The position numbers were made by a program, and so were the translations under genes. A DNA stretch of 64,000 nucleotides from Halorubrum persicum (GTDB lineage Archaea > Halobacteriota > Halobacteria > Halobacteriales > Haloferacaceae): positions 1-64,000 of the forward strand of contig NZ_NHOA01000030.1 in NCBI RefSeq assembly GCF_002727125.1. Reading direction: 5' to 3'. Shown here piece after piece: positions 62,841-64,000 of this stretch; the stretch's first letter is position 1; every line of letters begins with the position of its first letter. The notes under the pieces were generated by a model, which worked only from the letters and a program-made list of their open reading frames with translations, searched no databases and had not been told where the DNA came from.

Positions 62841-64000
62841 GTGACGCTCGATCCGATCCACGTCGAGAACATCGCACAGCTCGCGTACGGCATCGCGGGC
62901 GACGTGGACACGACCGATCACGACGACCTCGCGGGGCGGGTGTGGCGCGACTGGCTCCCCGAGATCCGCCGCGACGGCCGGGTCGTGATCGAGCCCGTCG
63001 ACGAGCACGAGCGCCGGCGGGCCCCCATCGACGACGCCGCGCTCACCGACCGCCCGTTCGAGACGGTCCACGGGCTCGACTCCGGCACGATCAACCCGAC
63101 GACGTTCAAAAACGGGCTCGTCGTCGACGTGGCCCACGCCGCGATGGCGAGCGCGCCGAGCGACCTGGACCTCCACCGCGACCGGACGATCGTCGCGACC
63201 GTCCACGCCGGCGACTCGACCGCGAACTTCGACGGCGAGTGGCGCAAGCGCGACGACGGTCACACCCGTCAGCGCGTGCTTCACGCGCCGCGGGTGAACC
63301 GGTACGCGGAGGGCGTCGTCCACGCGCTCGCCCTATACCTCGCCGAGGGCACCCACGCGCTCGATCACGCCGACCGGGTCGACGACCTGCTCGTGTTGGA
63401 CGGCCCGATCTACCCCAAAGAGCTGTTCACGTGGGACGACCGCAACCCCGAACTCGGCGCGCTCGCCCGGGAGGCGAAACCCCGCGCCGTGGTCGAGAAG
63501 TACGTCCGGCTCGTCGAGCGGTTCGTCGAGCGCGACGTGCCGCTCGCCGGCTTCGTGAAGAACCCCTCCAGCGGGACGATCGTCCGTGCGTTGGCCCGGA
63601 AGGGCGTCGAGCCGCCGTGGCCCGACGACACGGCGCTTTTCACCCGGCTCCTGGAGCGGCGCGAGGACGGCGGCGGGGGCGGCGGCGACTCCCCCGGCGA
63701 CGCTCCCGGCGGCCGCCCCGCCCGCGTCGACGGCGAACTCACCTTCACCACGTGGTTCCGCAGCCGGGGCGGCGCCGACGCGACGATGGCCGCCGACGGT
63801 GACGCCCTCGGGATCGAGCGCGAGCTCGACCCGGAGCTGTACGAGCCGGCGTTCATGGTCGTGTACGACCCCCGGACCGACGTGACGTACAAGTTTGAGA
63901 CGCCGTACGCGTTCGCCCGCGACGACTCGGTGCGCGAGCGGCTCACCCGGCAGGTCCTCGCCGACGTGGCGACCACCCGCGGGCCGCCCGAGGCGGTCGG
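62841..64000 (+). CDS. nurA: DNA repair nuclease NurA (partial)
   Basis: The frame from GTG 62841 (VTLDPIHVENIAQLAYG) is open to the end of the window, so the C-terminus is missing; 386 codons are visible. The NurA active-site motifs are VHGLDSGTINPTTF with its metal-binding Asp and LLVLDGPIYPKELF. A Gly/Asp-rich insert lies near residue 277. NurA works with the HerA pump and Mre11-Rad50 to resect double-strand breaks; herA would be expected nearby but is not in view. Confidence 0.9.
   Translation, partial: MTLDPIHVENIAQLAYGIAGDVDTTDHDDLAGRVWRDWLPEIRRDGRVVIEPVDEHERRRAPIDDAALTDRPFETVHGLDSGTINPTTFKNGLVVDVAHAAMASAPSDLDLHRDRTIVATVHAGDSTANFDGEWRKRDDGHTRQRVLHAPRVNRYAEGVVHALALYLAEGTHALDHADRVDDLLVLDGPIYPKELFTWDDRNPELGALAREAKPRAVVEKYVRLVERFVERDVPLAGFVKNPSSGTIVRALARKGVEPPWPDDTALFTRLLERREDGGGGGGDSPGDAPGGRPARVDGELTFTTWFRSRGGADATMAADGDALGIERELDPELYEPAFMVVYDPRTDVTYKFETPYAFARDDSVRERLTRQVLADVATTRGPPEAV

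Overview
The window is about 64 kb of GC-rich chromosome (roughly two thirds G+C by eye) from an extremely halophilic archaeon of the class Halobacteria; Halorubrum or a close relative is my guess. The evidence is the strongly acidic proteome, archaeal-type information genes (aEF-1beta, ribosomal proteins S17e and S19e, tRNA acetyltransferase TmcA, a Nog1-type GTPase), CofD for coenzyme F420, an archaeal HMG-CoA synthase, Tat-lipoprotein exports, a PGF-CTERM surface protein and leaderless genes with TATA boxes about 25-30 bases upstream. No rRNA, tRNA or CRISPR array was recognised.

Left part (1-8.6 kb). The C-terminus of a RecB/UvrD-like helicase-nuclease is followed by a thioredoxin-like gene and a tight pair of a 59-residue zinc-finger protein and aEF-1beta. 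Next comes a tripartite-tricarboxylate-type (TctA) permease gene split in two by a 5.18-kb integrative element (2582-7768) of clearly lower GC. The element encodes a tyrosine recombinase, a ribbon-helix-helix/coiled-coil regulator, five overlapping small genes of unknown function, one membrane protein and a 1.4-kb non-coding block with spaced bipartite repeats. Both junctions carry an in-frame AACACG core, so precise excision would rejoin the host codons. The host gene also has a frameshift.

Core metabolism (8.7-31 kb). rps17e is followed by a four-gene operon (cofD, DUS-like, CitG-like, DUF447) with 4-base overlaps at every junction. Then come an APC transporter with a TrkA-type subunit, an isoaspartyl peptidase/asparaginase, an HTTM membrane protein, a glycosyltransferase, isocitrate dehydrogenase, a TAXI-TRAP transporter operon (binding protein, DUF1850, fused permease), a lipoprotein, an Lrp regulator divergent from carA with a strong palindromic operator between them, surE and gltX.

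Right part (31-64 kb). It holds a ferredoxin, tmcA and UPF0179, a nucleoside phosphorylase, a type IV pilin-like surface protein with an AT-rich 3' half, HMG-CoA synthase, rps19e, PEP carboxylase, a Rieske protein, a PGF-CTERM protein, thioredoxin plus a class V aminotransferase, a methyltransferase, homoserine kinase, a DUF389 membrane protein, a formate/nitrite-type channel fused to UspA domains, a SIMPL lipoprotein, a Nog1-like GTPase, an NhaC-type antiporter, a voltage-gated K+ channel with a zinc ribbon, a methyltransferase with an aldo/keto reductase, DUF2240, a six-TM chemotaxis transducer and the start of the nuclease NurA.

Most likely novelty: the integrative element, with its unusual target (a conserved stretch of a permease gene), its repeat-rich non-coding region and its operon of unrecognised overlapping genes.
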